The notes below the pieces were generated by a model. The model was not told where the DNA came from and ran no database searches. It worked only from the letters and a program-made list of their open reading frames with translations. DNA of 64,000 nucleotides from Bettongia penicillata ogilbyi (taxonomy: Eukaryota; Chordata; Mammalia; Diprotodontia; Potoroidae): the NCBI GenBank assembly GCA_023548195.1, contig JAJHZJ010000694.1, positions 1,674,001-1,738,000 of the forward strand, given 5' to 3'. The translations under genes were made by a program, and so were the position numbers. The first letter of the stretch is position 1, and each line of letters starts with the position of its first letter. Shown one piece after another: positions 54,340 through 64,000 of the stretch.

Positions 54340-55065
54340 ACTCTAGGCCTAGTCATTAAAAATATTCCAGACCCTCCTAATTGCACACAATGACTAAACT
54401 CACAGTTCTCCAACTTTTTCACAAGGATGCTATGACTTTCTCAAATGTCTTACTAAAATCTAGTGGAATTCCTCTGATCTACCAGCTTAGTAGTCATACA
54501 TACACACACAGGGAACGGAAGGAGAGAGGAAGTAAGGAGAGGAGGGAAGGAAGGTGGGAAAGAAGGAAGGAAAAGAAAGTAAAGAAAAAAGAAAGAAAAA
54601 TAAAAAATAAATGAAAGAAAATTTAATTCAAAATAAGTCTGTTCTGATTTGTTTTTCTTTTTTCTTTTTTTAAAGTAACCTATGGGCCTCTTAATAATAA
54701 TAGATTCTAGAAATCTTTAGGGAATCAGCATCAAATCAGGTAGGCTGCAGTTTAAAGGATTTTTTTCCCCTTTTGAAAACTGGGTTAACAGCATTTGATT
54801 GTCTGCAGTCCCATGCTGCCTTTTCCATTTGTGAATCCTCAAAGATCACGGACTCTGTTTCAGCAACCACATCTGCCAATTCTATAAATAATGTGAGAAT
54901 TAATTGATCAGGTCTAGGTGCCTTGAATTCATCAAGAGCTGGATGGATCTATTATTGTTCCTCTGACATAATATTACTTTTAAGCATAGCATCAATATTG
55001 ACCATTTTGCCTTCTTGCTTGCTTTGAGGGCCTCATATAAAAAATGATTCAAATTCTCAAATGGA
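54340..55065 (-). mobile_element. CR1/L3 LINE fragment (ORF2 region) with a GA-rich insert
   Basis: The reverse complement corresponds to the CR1/L3 reverse transcriptase region: 'tctcaaatgtcttactaaaatctag' at 54440, then after the GA-rich insert (54508-54620) 'gcagtcccatgctgcctttt', 'tcaggtctaggtgccttgaattcatcaagagctg'. Fully decayed. Confidence 0.65.
54508..54620. repeat. GA/GGAAG-rich simple repeat
   Basis: Purine-only units (GGAAGG, GAAAGAAGG, AAAGAAAAA) follow a short (CA)n run, inside the CR1/L3 fragment. Confidence 0.92.
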
Positions 55066-57000
55066 TGAATTAGGGATGTTTTTTGAGCCCATAGGATTTT
55101 TTTTTCTTAAAATGGAAAGGAAAATCGATCGAGTTCTCCTACCCATTTTAATTCCTACATTCTGGTGGTAAATGCTTTTCCAAAAGAGTGATTTTTGTGG
55201 TAAATTAGCATCCACTTGAGGGAAGGGAGAGAGTTCATGAACAAATAGAAAATGTATGTCTGAATGAAATTTATTGGAGAATATTCTTCACAGCCAGCCG
55301 AGGCGTCTGAAGGACTGGAGACTGGAGTGCTGCAAATCTTCATCTGTATCAGATCAATTCTTGGGCAGGGTGGGGTGTGTGTGTAGGGGTAGGATTGGAG
55401 TTGGGTAACAGCACCAAATATGGGTGCATAATTAGTCCCTTTTGTACAGGAAAGGACTTATCTCTGGTGTCAGGAAGTGTTTCTCACTGCTGAGTGTCTA
55501 AGGAAGTGATTCATGGGGGAAGCAAGGGGTTACCTGTTAACTCCGCTCCTTTGGGTAGCCCTTTAGAAAGTTCCTCTGGAAGCTTTGAGCGTTTTCATTT
55601 GTTGAGGCAGCTAAGGAAGGGGAACAAGAAGGACAGAAGATGGGGATGTAAAAGGGGTGAAAGAGAGTTTTATGCACCCTACCATTCATTTGGCAAATTT
55701 ATTGACCTCTTCTCCTAGAAACAGGGACTATTTTCATGGCCTTAGCTGGACTCTATGAAACATTCCCAGAACTCAGGGGCTCATCTGTCCAACAGTCATG
55801 CATTAGTTCATAATGGGCTTAATGATAAAGCAAAGAAACAGAGGCGCCATTAAGTTCTTCATGCTCTGAATTTCTGATTTAACCCTTTACTCCCCCTAGA
55901 CAGTCTTCAGGCTCTAAAATATGCTACAAATTCATGAAAAGATTAACATTCAGTGAGAATGTTTTGTTCAGTTCTTCTTATATTGTATTATCTTGCCTCT
56001 ATGAGATAGGCTTCTAAGCAATTATTAATATGTATGCGTGCATGCACACATGCATATTCCAGTTAAAAGAAATCAATTCATTTGCATTTACAGATGAAAG
56101 ATGGCGCTTGCATTTAGAAAAATCCTAAATAATGTTCTTATATTATGAGGAGGGTCATAGCTGCCCCAAACCAGATATCACAGCAGGAATTGTGTAAGTC
56201 ATTGCTGGCCCTGCCACAGTAGATTTGTGATCTTATCCAGGTGAGTATTGTCTCTTGTGACAGAAATTGTAATCCATACGTACCTGCTGCCTGCCCATGC
56301 TGTCCAGCCATTGGAAAACCTGTGGTTGAATCCCACCTCAGACCTTTTCTGTGTTACTTTAGGCAAGTCACTTAACCTTCTTAGCCTCAGTTTACTCATT
56401 TATTCCTGGGGATAATAATATCACCTATCTCACAAGAATGTCATGAGGGTCAAGTGAAATAATATATGTGCATAACTCTATCCAAAACTTAATATGCTGC
56501 CTAAATTCTTGCTGTTATTTCATATTTTCCAATGGGTTTGCTGCAAATTTCATTTAAGATGGTAGGAGCCTTTCTCAAGTTCTTTTGACATTCTGAGGAT
56601 GCCAGTGGAGCACTTAGGCCATCCATCAGTCATCTCTTGCTCTTGCCGTGTAACAAAGTCATCTTTTTAAATTGATTTTTTTCTTTGCTGTATCCTTTTT
56701 CACTGATGCTCCTTTGTAATTCCAATTATTTTTTTGAGTGCCTGTTGTTTCCCCACAGTGGAACGCAGGCTGCCTTACAGCAGGGACTATTTTGTGTTTT
56801 TTCTTTTTTTGGCTTTACTTCTAGGTGTATGAGAAGAAGAAGGCAACATAAGATAGTGGATAGAGAGCTGACCTTTGAGTTAGAAAGATCTAGGTTCAAG
56901 TTCTGCCTCTGCTGCATACTTGCTGTGCGACCCTAGGGAAAATCTAGCTGCTTAAGAAATTCTTGAAGAATTACTGGGTAGAGTCTCAAAAGATAGAATG

Positions 57001-57002
<2 letters not shown>
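55066..57002. other. Gene-free stretch with two MIR-type SINEs
   Basis: 56300-56520 is a plus-strand MIR-type SINE ('gttgaatcccacctcagacc', 'ggcaagtcacttaaccttcttagcctc'). 56840-56955 is a second one with only head and part of the CORE ('gatagtggatagagagctgacc', 'ttcaagttctgcctctgc'). 55066-56290 is anonymous. Confidence 0.55.
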
Positions 57003-57045
<43 letters not shown>

Positions 57046-57062
57046 CGCACGCATGCATGTGT
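57003..57062. repeat. (GT)n microsatellite with GCGCAC end
   Basis: About 20 uninterrupted GT units followed by GCGTGCGCACGCATGCATG, a short alternating purine-pyrimidine palindrome-like end. Confidence 0.96.
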
Positions 57063-58399
57063 GTAGAGTGCCTACTTGGTCTTGGCAGAGTCTGATGGGA
57101 TTTGAGAACTCATCATATATCAATAAGACTCAGCTCTTTTCTTGTAAAACTTGGTAGAGCCTCCATTAATGTATCATTCATTTTTTCATCTTTTTACCTT
57201 CTGGTATTTTTGAAATCCATTATAACATCCAGGATTGATATAAAAGCCTTCTGAGATCATCATCCTGCATTGTTACCCTTCAACTTCTGGGCACTGGGAT
57301 TGACAATGATACCTTATTACTGAAGGAGGCTGAGCCATCAGGTTTTGCATTTTTGTGAGACACTATCTACATATTTAATCCAATAGCATTTTCACTGTCA
57401 AAGCCCTCAAATTTATGAAACCCAAGTGGAAAGAGTGCTTAATTTGGAGTTAGAGGATCCAGGCTCAAATCCTTGCTGGGGAAGAAGAAGGAGGAGGAGG
57501 AGGAGGAAGCAGCAGCAGCACCAGCAGCGAGGATTGGTGCATTCCGGCTGGTATTTGCATTGTGAACCTTGAATCTCCTCTTCATTTGGCTGGTGTCCTG
57601 CATAACTTCAAAGTGTTTTGGACTCCAGGAACCTTAACTAATTTCCTCTCTGTTTTGACTGCAAAATTGAGAAGTCAGATGTCCTGTTTTAATTTGTTTT
57701 GAAGGGCACAGGCCATCTAAAGGTACCTGTTCTGCATTTGGTAGAAGGGGGATAGATGAGGAGGAGCTCAGGTACCACAAATGCTGCCAATCACTAGCTG
57801 CCACCTGGCTCTTACTGGGTGTCTTGTTTTCCTGCTGAGTCCCCATGCCAAATGGCTGATCATCCAGAGGGACTGGGGATAGAAAATGTCCTTTAATCAG
57901 AAGTGCAGAAGGTACTGATGAAGTATGAGTACTAAGACCGATTGGATCTTGAGATTTCCTAGGATGATGTTCCTGGAGGCATGATAGAGAGAAGTCTAAA
58001 GAATTCCAAGAACAGTGAAGAACCAGGTGAAGCAAGAAGAGAAAAAGAAAGAAGATTATTTGCCTCACCTTGCGACTGATTTTATACATTTATTGGTCCT
58101 GTGTTTATCAAGACAGGGGCCTTCTCTCCTCACCTTGATTAAACTCCAGGAATCTTTTCCAGAATTCAGGAGCTCACTTCTATGCACAGGTAGCCTGAGG
58201 CTTCAGGGAAAAACAAAGAATAAAAGTTTCAATAAGTTCTTTAATTTTCTGAATTTCTGATTTAATTCAAATTTCCTGAGATATTCTCAAGTGTGTTCTA
58301 GCTGCAGACCCATTCAGCATTTCACATATTGGAGTGTTTTGCATTGACTTTGATAAACAAGCAATTACTTGAAGCTAGAACAGACCCTCCAACAGTGAT
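57063..58399. other. Gene-free stretch with a triplet repeat
   Basis: 57425-57480 is the head of a tRNA-derived SINE ('gtggaaagagtgcttaatttgg', 'ccaggctcaaatcc'). 57481-57530 is a compound triplet repeat: (GAA)3, (GGA)6 and (GCA)4 with variants. 57634-58260 has open frames up to 151 codons on the minus strand without a recognisable domain. No other repeat is clear. Confidence 0.5.
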
Positions 58400-58620
58400 G
58401 ACAGCAACAATATATTGCCCTCCAAGGTTTTCAAAGCCCTTTATAAATATGTACTCATTTTAGAGAGTTCCCCATTTTGTTCCCCATTTTACAGATAGGG
58501 AAATTGAGGTGAAGTGGTAAAGTGATTTGCCCAAGGTTACGTGACTAGTAAGTGTCTAAAGCACATAAGTCTTCCTGACTCCAAGTTAAACTGTTTCTCT
58601 TACAGCACACTGTCTATGAT
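58400..58620 (-). mobile_element. MIR-type SINE
   Basis: 'aagccctttataaatatgtactc' tail complement, 'ttttacagatagggaaattgaggtg' CORE, 'cccaaggttacgtgactagtaagtg' and a partial head. Confidence 0.75.
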
Positions 58621-59869
58621 AGGTGAAAATAATGTGAATACTTGAGTATATGTCCTCAGTCCACAGTAAACCACATTAATCCTTTAGATTTCTGGACTAT
58701 TTACTGAAGATAAGTTAACATAGGAAACAATATCAAAATTAATGAGAATTTAGGTAGCTGATATTTTCCTCATTTTACAATTCTCTAAGTTTCTCAGAAA
58801 TGTCACCTAAAGTACCAGATTGAATTAGGGTGCTTGTGTGTGTGTTTTGAGATGAAAAAAAAAGAGAGAATGAGGGAGTTAATTTGCGAAGTGATTCAAT
58901 AATCATTTTTTCACTTAGTATTTCATTTTGAACGTAAAATTCATCCCCCCCAACACGATATCTCTAATGTTCCTATGCCTTGCTCAAATAGATAGGGCTT
59001 CTTGCAATAGCTCTGCAGCTCTGATGGATTTTTTAGCTCATAGGCGAGGAACCACTTCTAGTTCAAGGTTTGAGCTTTACAGGTCTTTAATTTCAGAATT
59101 AAAGAACTGTGCTGATAAATTTTTAAACAACCAGCTCCCAGGGAAAAAAAGTACATGACACCCTTTTAAGTCTAATCTACCTTATTAAAATTTTCTCCAT
59201 CACTTTTAATAATTAATAAAACAATAGATCAAGCCCTGATTTGGAGGGTTTCTTGACATCCAATGTGTAAATACTCACTCTTATGAGCTGATGTGAGCTG
59301 GCTCCAGTATGTCCCTGAAGTCTAGGTTACAGCTTCAATCCTCATCACATGGCTAGATTCTCCCCAACAGAGTTGAATTTGCATTGGGGTCCCCCAAATA
59401 CTTCCATCTCAGGATGGAGGAGGGAAGGATAAAGATCAAAAGGGAAGGGAATGAGAGACAGCTGGCTCCTGGTAGAGGAATAACTCTTGGCTCTGTAACC
59501 CTAGCCAAGAGTAATAGATTGGCATGTAGTCATCCTAATGTTAACCTTTTGTCTGTTTTAACACAGAAAAACAAATTTGTGCTTAAAGAAAAGTCCCTGT
59601 GAGCATCAAGCTGCTCTTTCATATAATAGGGAAAAAGACTAATGGGAGAGAAGGATAGTTTTTCTGTATGGAAATTTGTTTCTTAATTTTCTTCTCAACA
59701 TACATATGTGTGAAGGGAGTGTTGGGAGGGTGGCAGGAGGAAGGAACAAAAAAAACCCAATAATATTCCACATTGGTTGGTAAGAACATTTCAGTATTTA
59801 CCTCTCAGAATAATACTTTCAATCAATTCATCAGTAAGTATTCTTTTTAACAGTACTATTTGTTTTGAA
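58621..59869. other. Gene-free stretch, nothing recognised
   Basis: Anonymous AT-rich sequence. Open frames of 60-80 codons (58928-59158, 59384-59602) have no recognisable domain or flanking splice signals that I could support. Confidence 0.4.
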
Positions 59870-60235
59870 AATTTTTTTAATATTCTTTTTAAAAATGTTT
59901 TTATTGACATTTTGTTTCTTACATCACCATAATTGTACCTCCCCCCCAGAGAGCCATCCCACATGGCAAGTAGTATTTTTTAGACAGGAAGAAAAGTTAG
60001 CACAACTGACTGACATGTTAAGAAAAGCCTGAAATCATGTGCAACATGTAACACCTGTGGACCTTCCACCTCTGGGAGGGGGAGTTTGGGCGTGTGTTAT
60101 GATCTCTCTTCATTTTAGTCCTGCTTGATCATACTCCATTTACTTTTGATTTGGGGGGGGGGCTGTAGTGATCTTTTCATTTACATTGTTGTAGTCACCA
60201 TGTATATTATTTTCTTGGTTCTAAGATATAGACCC
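59870..60235 (-). mobile_element. L1 3'-end fragment
   Basis: Reverse-oriented L1 3'UTR: 'attgacattttgtttcttacatc', 'agagagccatcccac', 'gtaacacctgtggacc'. Same family segment as 7860-7949 plus 10931-11290. Confidence 0.68.
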
Positions 60236-61060
60236 TAAAGATCACCTGGTTCAACCTATGTATTTAAAGAGGAGGCAACATAGAAATGACTCTTTATTCA
60301 TTTATTTAACAAGGATTTACTGAGGGCCTACTATGTGCCACACATCATAGGAATACTGAGAGGGGATAAAAGGAATTATGAGACAAAGTTTCTGTCTTCC
60401 AGATGCTTTTAGCTGGGGAGATAAGACACCTTGTACCTCCCCTAATAGATGGTAAACTTCAAGAAGGGAATGGACAAAGTTATATCCACATTTGTAGTCC
60501 TTCCTACTCTATTTCATCAAGAGTCTAGCCTAGTGCCTTGCAACAAGTGACTGTAGAATGAATGAATGACTTAGAGCAAAAAACTTCAGATATAATGCAG
60601 TTCAACTCCCTCATTTTACAAATGAATAAATTAAGGCTCAGAAAAGTTATGTCAATTGTCCAAACTTGCAAAAATAGCAAGTAATGGGGCTGAATTTAAA
60701 TCTAGTTTCTCTGACCCTAAATTCAGAGCTCTTTCCCCCTGAAACAAACAATAATCCATTACTTTAAGTAAATAAAGTACTACAATCAGTAATATGGACA
60801 ATAAGTTTTATGGAAATTTGGAAAAGGGAGATATGCTTATGAGCTGGAAAAGTTGGGAAGTTCTTATAGAGAATATGGGACAGCATAAGCTTAGACTGAA
60901 AGAGTCCTTAGAGATCATTTAGTCCAATACCCTCATTTTGTAAGGAAAACAAGATGCCTGGAGAGGAGAAGTGATGTATCCAAAGTAACCGAGCTGGGCT
61001 TCAACCTCAAGACTTCTGCTGCCAAATCCAGTGCTCTTTTTACTGTAATGGGAGGACAGG
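60236..61060. mobile_element. Cluster of MIR-type SINE remnants
   Basis: 60295-60420 ('aacaaggatttactgagggcctactatgtgcc'), 60575-60735 ('cattttacaaatgaataaattaaggc') and 60895-61050 ('agagatcatttagtccaataccc') are separate decayed reverse MIR-like pieces. An L2-like bit ('tagcctagtgccttgcaac') lies near 60525. Confidence 0.55.
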
Positions 61061-63571
61061 CAGGTGGACAGCATGAGCAAAAATCAGAAGCTGGAAATGA
61101 AAATAGATAGAGAAATATAACTGACACAGGCAATCTTCACTACTATTCAGTATAGATAAGTACATGACAGGATTTTAGGTTTCATGAGGTGGCTTTTAAG
61201 TAAATGTGAAAGTTACCTTCCAAAATAGACATTCCTGGGAAAGGAAGCACTCAATTGGGAGATAAGGAAAGGTCTCTCCTAGGAGATGGTGCTTGAGCTG
61301 AGCTCTTGTAGGGAGTTGGGAATTAGGAGATGAGAACCTGGAATAGAAAGTCACAGTGGGAAAGGAAAGTTGGGTCCCATGCTAGTAATAATTGGATATG
61401 CTTTCTGTCATCCTGAACACTATAAATTCTTAACAATAACAATACCTGTGTGAGGCCGCACAGACCACACCCATTGAACCAGAAAAGAGAGAGAGAACCA
61501 AAGGCATGAGGTAGAAAAGAAGTAGCTGAAAGCAGGCTAGACTTGTCAAACAGGAAGAGTCTTCTTCAAAGCTCTAACAGATAAATTCGAAATGGGCCCA
61601 ACCCAGTTCTGTTTTTCTTCCTGCCATGGGTAACCAACAGAGGCATGTTTCTTGGCACCAAAGGCCCTGCCCTTATGGGATTAGAAGGTGAGACAGTCAC
61701 TGATAATTAAGAGTCTTAGAGAAACTCATAAGCCAAAAAAGAAAGTACCTTTTGTTTATCCTGTCTGATGGAGAGAGTATGAAAATATATTCAGTAAAAT
61801 GGTTGCCTGTTTCCACACTTGCCTTATCATGCCCAGATGCAAAAGAACATTACAGATAACCTGGCCAAGACCTGAAAGCAAAATATTCGTGAGTAATTAT
61901 TCTCAAAGTCATCTGACTCCAAGCAAGTCATTTCATTTCTATGGGTCTCAGTCCCTGAAAAATAAATAGGTTGAACCAGGTTATCTTTAAGGTCCCTTCA
62001 ACAAATATAATAGGTCATGAATTTGCAAAGTCAAGAACTCATTTAGTTTTTTTTGATCTGACTTTCCCATTCTCTTTGTTCTGTTTTCCATCTGAGACTT
62101 TGTGAGTGGTGGTTTTTGACCAAAGGAATACCTTTTGTGATATCTGAATAGAAGTGAAAACTTTCCATACCCTACCGTTCTATGCAAGATGTTGGTTGGT
62201 TTGTTTTGGTAACTTTAGTTTGTAGGCCTCACTTGAAGTCAGTTCTCTGAATTTAACGAGCTGGTCCAAGCCAAAAGAGTGCCTTGGCAAACAAAGAGGG
62301 AAAATATAATAATAGTAACAGCAGCACAGCTTCTCAGGCCAGTCATTCAGTCAGTTTCAGGGTAATCTCTTTTTTCCCACAAAGATGCTCATTATTTCAT
62401 TTTTTAATAGCTTAAAAAAATCATAGCCTACTGAATGCCCATACCTTTTACTTATAAGCAGGATAACTTCAGGTCATAGCCACATCCCCATCGCATGGGA
62501 CAAAGGGCAAACCTGTGGGCCATGTGAGTTCTACAAGGTTTTGTGGTATTGTTAGTAACAATTGACTCCTTATACTGTGGGTCATTTCATGACTACTGAA
62601 AATAATTTGATTAAATATGTATATATGTATATTTATATAGACACACATATATAGCACATTATATGTAACTGTAATATGAGTATCCATATATATTAAACAT
62701 GCACAGTGCATAGTAAATATATGTGATGTGATATATACATTATGTGTGTGGATATATTTAAAGTTTCTTGGTAGACATTTATTTTGGAAGAAGTCTAGTG
62801 AATTGTCACACACTAGTTATCACAAAAGGTGGCATTTCTACACAAAGATACTCATTTCTTTGCAGTATAAACAATGATCAGGTCAAGTTAAAGATAGAGC
62901 TGAGTGACTTTGTGGCATGCTAGCTAGTTCCACATGGTTATTATTCAGGATAGAGCAGTACCTGGCTAATTCCTTGCTCCTCTTACAGACATCAAGAGCC
63001 TGAGTTTCACCCTAAATAGCTTTGAGGTGATTCATCCCAGAGTTTAGTGCCAGATGAGCATATGGCCCAAAGGGAGAACTAGATTATTCTTTTCACTGGA
63101 ACTGGCAATCATCTTAATCATGCATGATGATGGTTCTGCTTTAGTGTGCTGGTATCTGAAAACAGATGACCCTGGTTCTTTCTATCTCATTTCCCCCTCA
63201 CCAACTGCTACCTCTTTTGATCTAGGGTCAACATAAACAGTAGAAGTCTCTCTACTAAGTCAGCTACTCTTTGCCCCACAGGCACTGAGAATTGTTGGCA
63301 TCACAGCTGTCTGGATGAGAGTGATCAGGTATCTCCAGTCTTCACAGACCTTTGTGCCAATGAAATGGGGGGCAGGGTGGGCACTGAAAACAACAACACA
63401 AAGAATCTACTCAAATGGATTCTCACTGAAAAAGAGGATCAGACAACGTAGAAATCCAACATATAGAATCTCTGTGTTGAAAGAGGCTTCAGAGAACAAT
63501 CAATCCAAACCATCCCTGAGCAAAAATCCTCTCTGCTCTATAGGGATCTTGCAGGTTTTGCTTGTGTGGGG
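61061..63571. other. Gene-free stretch, mostly anonymous
   Basis: 61905-62000 is a MIR-like scrap ('caagtcatttcatttctatggg'). 62610-62765 is an imperfect TA/TATG-rich patch. The remainder shows no recognisable coding exon or repeat. Confidence 0.45.
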
Positions 63572-64000
63572 AGGGTTAGGGTTAGGGTTAGACTATAAAC
63601 AAGGGGAATCCCTTGTCCATGTGACAGTCCTTCAAATACTGGAAGACAGCTATTATATCCTCTATCCCTCCAAGGCTTTTCTTCCCTGTAATGAATATCC
63701 TCAGTTCCTTCAATCTTTCTTCCTATGATGTGAGCTTGAGGCCCTTCACCACCTTGGTCACCTTCCTCTGGATGCTCTCTAGCTTATCAAAATCCTTCCT
63801 AAAATATGGTGCCAAGAACTGAACTCAGTTCTTGGTGGTCTGATTAGTGCAGGGTATAGTGAAACCTCTTCATGCAGGCTAAGATCATAGGAGTTTTTTA
63901 GGCTATCACATTAATTCATATAGAGTCTGAAGCTAGCCAAAATCTCCATTTTTGGTCCCAGACAAGTTTCTATCTATTTAAATCTCCTCCATCATCCAAC
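63572..64000 (-). mobile_element. CR1/L3 LINE fragment with a short TTAGGG run at its edge
   Basis: The reverse complement matches CR1/L3 upstream of its 3' end: 'gtgacagtccttcaaatactggaagacagct', 'cttcaccaccttggtcaccttcctctgg', 'tggtgccaagaactgaac'. It is the part just 5' of that preserved at 51560-52375. At 63572-63591 are three TTAGGG-type units (AGGGTTAGGGTTAGGGTTAG). The window ends inside the element. Confidence 0.72.

Noticed and set aside
57634..58089. 151-codon minus-strand open frame
   Set aside because: Low-complexity start, no domain, opposite-strand open frame of similar quality; not supported as a gene.

Overview
The window looks like marsupial (metatherian) nuclear DNA with no intact host gene. 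The support is the repeat content, recognised from memory without a library search. It includes CORE-SINEs of the Mar-1/MIR kind whose tails resemble BovB/RTE 3' ends, RTE-derived SINEs, old L2 and CR1/L3 LINEs, and several L1 lineages with marsupial-type 3' ends. It also holds ORF1-only half-L1 (HAL1-like) elements, decayed gammaretrovirus-like sequence and a hAT miniature element. The sequence is generally CpG-poor. The species cannot be fixed from the sequence alone. I see no tRNA, rRNA, CRISPR array or bacterial-style operon.

Layout. 1-3.0 kb: SINE remnants, an intronless KRAB-like C2H2 zinc-finger pseudogene on the minus strand, and a polypurine tract of about 0.9 kb. 3.5-7.05 kb: L1 and RTE scraps and HAL1-like copy A (plus). 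7.3-11.3 kb: a recent tandem duplication, L2 and SINE pieces, and HAL1-like copy B (minus), which splits an older L1 3' fragment. 11.3-15.6 kb: a gammaretrovirus-like gag-pol relic ending in U3-R and an A-run. 15.6-18.2 kb: an internally deleted L1 (G) and a three-unit 90-bp direct repeat. 18.2-25.6 kb: L2, CR1/L3, SINEs, a microsatellite and one LTR.

25.6-32.7 kb: a nearly full-length L1 (F, minus) with target-site duplications. It contains a solo LTR, a hAT miniature element with a perfect 8-bp duplication, and a 5'UTR-only L1 insert. 33.0-40.5 kb: HAL1-like copy C, the freshest element here, then SINEs and a second internally deleted element (D). 42.3-45.5 kb: HAL1-like copy E. 46.4 kb: an interstitial telomere-type tract broken up by a regular CpG-containing spacer. 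47.7-64 kb: an L1 3' end, RTE SINE, CR1/L3 copies with nested SINEs, microsatellites and much anonymous sequence, ending in a CR1/L3 piece with a short TTAGGG run.

How the parts relate: nothing forms a working pathway. The window is best read as a record of LINE activity. Autonomous L1 probably supplied the machinery that copied the ORF1-only elements and possibly the zinc-finger transcript and the retroviral transcript. The least expected features are inverted ORF1-derived segments just 3' of ORF1 in copies B and E, a microsatellite growing in the same slot of every HAL1-like copy, and the telomere/spacer array.
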